This document shows positions 60,416 to 64,000 of a stretch of DNA of 64,000 bases, in pieces. The stretch covers positions 38,625,660-38,689,659 of the forward strand of contig NC_134999.1 in NCBI RefSeq assembly GCF_051020985.1, read 5' to 3'. Numbering within the stretch: position 1 is the stretch's first letter; the number at the start of each line of letters is the position of its first letter. The notes below the pieces were generated by a model. The model saw only the letters and a program-made list of their open reading frames with translations, was not told the origin of the DNA and searched no databases. The position numbers and the translations under genes are program-made. This DNA comes from Nomia melanderi (Eukaryota; Arthropoda; Insecta; Hymenoptera; Halictidae).

Positions 60416-63400
60416 TGAGGGATCACGGATTTTTATGCGGGTAGAAAGTCTTTGAGAATTTACGTAAGAAAGCAGCGGTAATCCTGGTTTCTAATTACCG
60501 GAGTCTAAACCACCCTTAATATTCCAAACTTCGATAGCCAACGTCCACCGCTTTCCAAAATTGATTTCGACGAATGAAAGGGAGTCAGAGTCATCGATAC
60601 CCTCTACTAAAAATCAGGACGATCACGAGCAATTTCAGTCTCTCCGATTGATCCTTCGCTGCTGGAGCGAAGGTAGGGGGAAACTTCAGGATCGATCATC
60701 CTCCTATTCGCGCGCGAAGCCGGTGAACGACCATCTCCGCGCGCGAATTACCAGGTTTGAAACGAGCCGATCGCGGGTTTCTGCTCTCGATCCGTTTCTC
60801 GGTTGAGCGCGGTCGCGGCGCGCTGGTCCGGCGTGGACGGCACTTAGGCGAGAAAAAGGGCGACCGTAAGTGCACCTCGTGGCCGCGGTTACGTGTCCGC
60901 TTCGGCGTTTACTACTTACCGGGCGAGTAGGCCACCCACGGCGCCATCTTATCCAGGATCTCTCTCTCTGGGCAGCGCGATGGCGGGGCACCGGGGCGGG
61001 GGTGGAGGCGCAGGGGGAGGGAGCGAGACGGAGAAAGGGGGAGAAAGAGGGAGATACGCGCGAGCGTTATGAGTCGGTACTCATCCTCTACGCCTCGCGC
61101 GCACACCCGACCGTTTAACTGACCGTCTTCGCGGGGCCGACTTCTCAAGTTCCATATCCTGTTCGAGAGTCCGAGAATCCCTGGCGCATTGTTTATCTTC
61201 GTTCGGGGTGGTGCGCGGGAGGTGCGCGGGATGATACGAGCGCACGGCCAGTTTTAAGTGTTGCGCAATAACGTCTCGCTGCATCCAGCCCGATCCTAAC
61301 ATCCTCGTTTTATGCCGGCTGTAAGGTACCTTGATCGCCGATGCGCATGCCTCTTTCACGCCCGTTAGTAAGGGTATCTATGGGCGCAGGTAGGCACCGC
61401 GCGCCGGCCCGGGGAAAGTTTAAACGGAGGAACGGGGGAGGAACGGTCCGGTCGACGGGATTCCCGACAAAGGGTTTTTCAACAATCGAAATGAGCTAGG
61501 GGGAAATCGTTCGATATCAAGGGTATTTTCTTCGAGAGTTTATTGGGAAATGTGCGGTTGGAATCTTTGTGTATCGTTCGAGCAAAGTATGCGTCCCTCG
61601 CATCGACGTTTTCATGCAATACAGAACGATGCTGGTATTACGACAGTTACGTCGTAATATCGAATGACACTGGATACAGTTTCAATGGTAACTCGTTTAG
61701 TAATACGAATATTAATTTAAGAATGAAAAAGTACATTCGAGTCCCTCGAGATTGAAGATCTGATCGTCTCGGTATCAAAATCACTCGTTCATCGCTATTC
61801 CGCGTATCAACTCGATCTCTCCTGGCTCGGCCGAGATGACCGTCGCATGCAAATACCGTGCCCTCGCGCGGCAGCGAAAAAAGAACGTCGATTTTATTGC
61901 GCGCATAATAAGTGGCACGCGTAAGCTCGTGATCGCGGTGCGTCGGTTCAGGGATCAGTTCAAGATCCAGATCAGAATTAGTTGATAGGGCATAGCTGGT
62001 ATTCAGCAATGTGGAAAATGGATTCGTTCCAGTGGCCAGCGTAGTTTCTAGGCAACCTTCGCCCGCCGAGGGAAGAATGCGACCTCGATAATCGAACGCG
62101 ACACAGTTGCAAAACCCGTGCACCGGCCGTGCCTTATCACCGCGGAGTTTACGAGAGAGAAGTCGGACCACGCCTCGTTCGCCGGCCGCCGTCGGAGGAT
62201 CGTAATTTGGTCCGGTCTCTCCGGCCGGACACGCCGGATGAGTTAGCGCAGACGAGGCGAGAGAACGAGGCGTTTCCATCCACGGGGGAATTAAAATATT
62301 TCGACGCGCCGACAGAAGGGTTATCTCTCTCCGGCTGCGGAGGTGAGGTCTCGCGGCGCACGCCGATGGCTAATGGAATGAGGCCCCGTGAAGGCCCCGG
62401 CCGTGTTCAGGTGGTTACAGGGACGTATGCTGGTGGTCTCGCCGGAAAGAGATCTCTATCGCACCTGCAGCGCGCACCGCGTCTAGCCGCCTCGTAAAAA
62501 TTCATAATTACGATGAAAGTTACGAGGCAGACGAACAGCCGGCGATGATCCGCCTCGACCACGCGGAAAACTCGCGGCCTTCGGTGGAGGGAGATTTATT
62601 AACGCCTCGTCACGACCCGCCACTTTATCGTCAACCATTTACGGTAGGGCTAGCAGTTTCGGTTCGTTCGGTAGTACTCTGGGAGCGGTGTGAGGATTTT
62701 CATTCGATTCGAGGATGAAATTTTCAGTGAAAGTCATTGGAACTTTCCAACCGTTTAATATGGTTCAATTGCTCGTTTCTTTAGTGGATAAAGGAAACAA
62801 TGCGCGATGTTTTCTAGAGAACATTAACCGCAACCGTGGAGAAAGATTAAAAGTTATTTATGAAAGTTCCTCCACACCTATACGAGTTTCTGGAACGGCG
62901 TCGAGGATAAATTTGAACATTCCGCTGCGAGGGATTAGGGATTGCATCAATTTATTTTTCTTCGCGTTAAACGGCTGATTCTACAGTCCACCGACTGCTA
63001 ATCCGCAAAGACACGTGTTCCTGTCGATCCTCTTGGGTCCTAATGCTGATCCAATGTTTTCTTTTAACAGACGTAATACGGGTATTCTCCCGAAGGATCA
63101 CGTTAATCGCCAGCACAAATACGCATTCCGCACGCGTGGCCGTCGACGGCCGGCCGGGTGCATTCTTCCCGGGTACACCTCTGAAACTGTTTTAATCCCA
63201 CGGAAAACACCATGTGGGCTGCGATTACCGCTAGGCTATTTATTACGAGCGAAGGAACACCCATCGACCATCGGCCGTGCCGTAGACTGGGCGTAAATTA
63301 ATGACTAATTTTTCGGTAAACCATGAAATACAGACCACGCGTCTCGCATTCCATTTCGGGCCCCGTGTCGGAGGTGCAATCGATCCCCGACAGACGGTCC

Positions 63401-64000
63401 ACGCGCTCTATCGTGAGCGCAGAACCAATCCATTAGCACCGTGTCCGATGCGGCCTGTGTTCTTCTTCCTTTCTATCCACGATCTCTCGGTGGGATGTTT
63501 CAGCGATCTAGGTGAACGTAATTCAATTTAGACGACGGTACGTTTCACTGAAATACTAGAGCGGCAAGAACGTTTCACCGAAGAAGACGCTTCCAGTAAA
63601 AAGATCGCTGGATTTCTAAGCCTCGAGTATACTTTTCTCGGTCAAAGGGAACGTAAACGGTTGATATTTGTGCCAAGCAGAATTTCCACGGAAAACTCCC
63701 GTTTCCTCTATTTTCCCTTTTCCGGAGACCGTTCGGGGACCTGCACCCGACAATGAGTCGTCGATCTTGCCTCCTGTCTAGGCGCAACTAAACTCTATTT
63801 AAAGTCTCGTTGAGCCGCGTTCCAGGACGGTACCGCCCACGGGATTGGACAATGGTCAATAGGACATCCGGTTCGCTCGCACAGGTGGCCCAGTACGCAG
63901 TGTTGCGTGTTCCTTCCTTTTCCTTGTCCGCGTCCTTTGACAGCCGGGAGAGCGCTAATTTTCACCAAATACGTCTCCCGTGAACCCGGTGTAACGATGT
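60416..64000. other. Non-coding sequence; nothing recognised
   Basis: No gene recognised. At 60920-60947 on the minus strand an ATG lies 28 bases before a good donor (G/GTAAGTAG); the ATG overlaps an AAGATGGCGCC YY1-like word, so this could be a short first exon or just that word. A purine tract lies at about 61003-61055. A 210-codon minus-strand frame (61647-62279) has no motif I know. 62.5-64.0 kb contains only short open frames and no repeats. Confidence 0.55.

Overview
This window looks like nuclear DNA from an animal, most likely an insect, and a hymenopteran (bee, wasp or ant) is a reasonable guess. It shows no operons, no ribosome-binding-site pattern and no dense coding. It is GC-rich with abundant CpG, which argues against a heavily germline-methylated vertebrate. 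AT-cored homeodomain-like words (TAATTA, TAATTG) are scattered through it, and the repeats are mostly short microsatellites rather than transposons. The organism call is an inference from composition only; I recognised no gene that would fix the species.

I found no gene, rRNA, tRNA, known microRNA, transposase, reverse transcriptase or CRISPR array that I can name. Many reading frames of 100-230 codons exist on both strands, and one of 361. They are rich in Arg, Ser and Pro, overlap one another on opposite strands, often sit on simple repeats, and show no domain I know. I read almost all of them as chance open frames in GC-rich non-coding DNA. The window is therefore best described as a gene desert or very long intron/intergenic tract.

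Layout: 1-13 kb is CpG-rich unique sequence with a few CT- or GA-rich tracts and an AT-richer patch near 8.9-9.2 kb. 13-17 kb holds a 16-bp perfect palindrome with a C/EBP-type core, a C11 run, a (GGA)n tract and a long (TTC)n tract. 18-27 kb is unique sequence with a (CGAAA)7 array and a cluster of the word CGGTAATTG. 27.6-31.4 kb holds a microRNA-like hairpin, two (CG)n tracts 300 bp apart and a small array of a GTAGAAC-type motif. 31.8-38.3 kb carries several GA tracts. 42.9-50.4 kb is a mosaic with AT-richer islands. 53.6-54.1 kb has GA and (CCCT)n/(CT)n repeats. 55-61 kb is the most structured part: CTCF-like and YY1/Pho-like words, a diverged tandem duplication at 58.2-58.7 kb, and a weak spliced-gene candidate on the minus strand at 59.4-60.4 kb.

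The recurrent words, GA tracts and duplicated element fit a cis-regulatory landscape around a developmental gene outside the window. That is an inference; conservation or expression data would be needed to support it.
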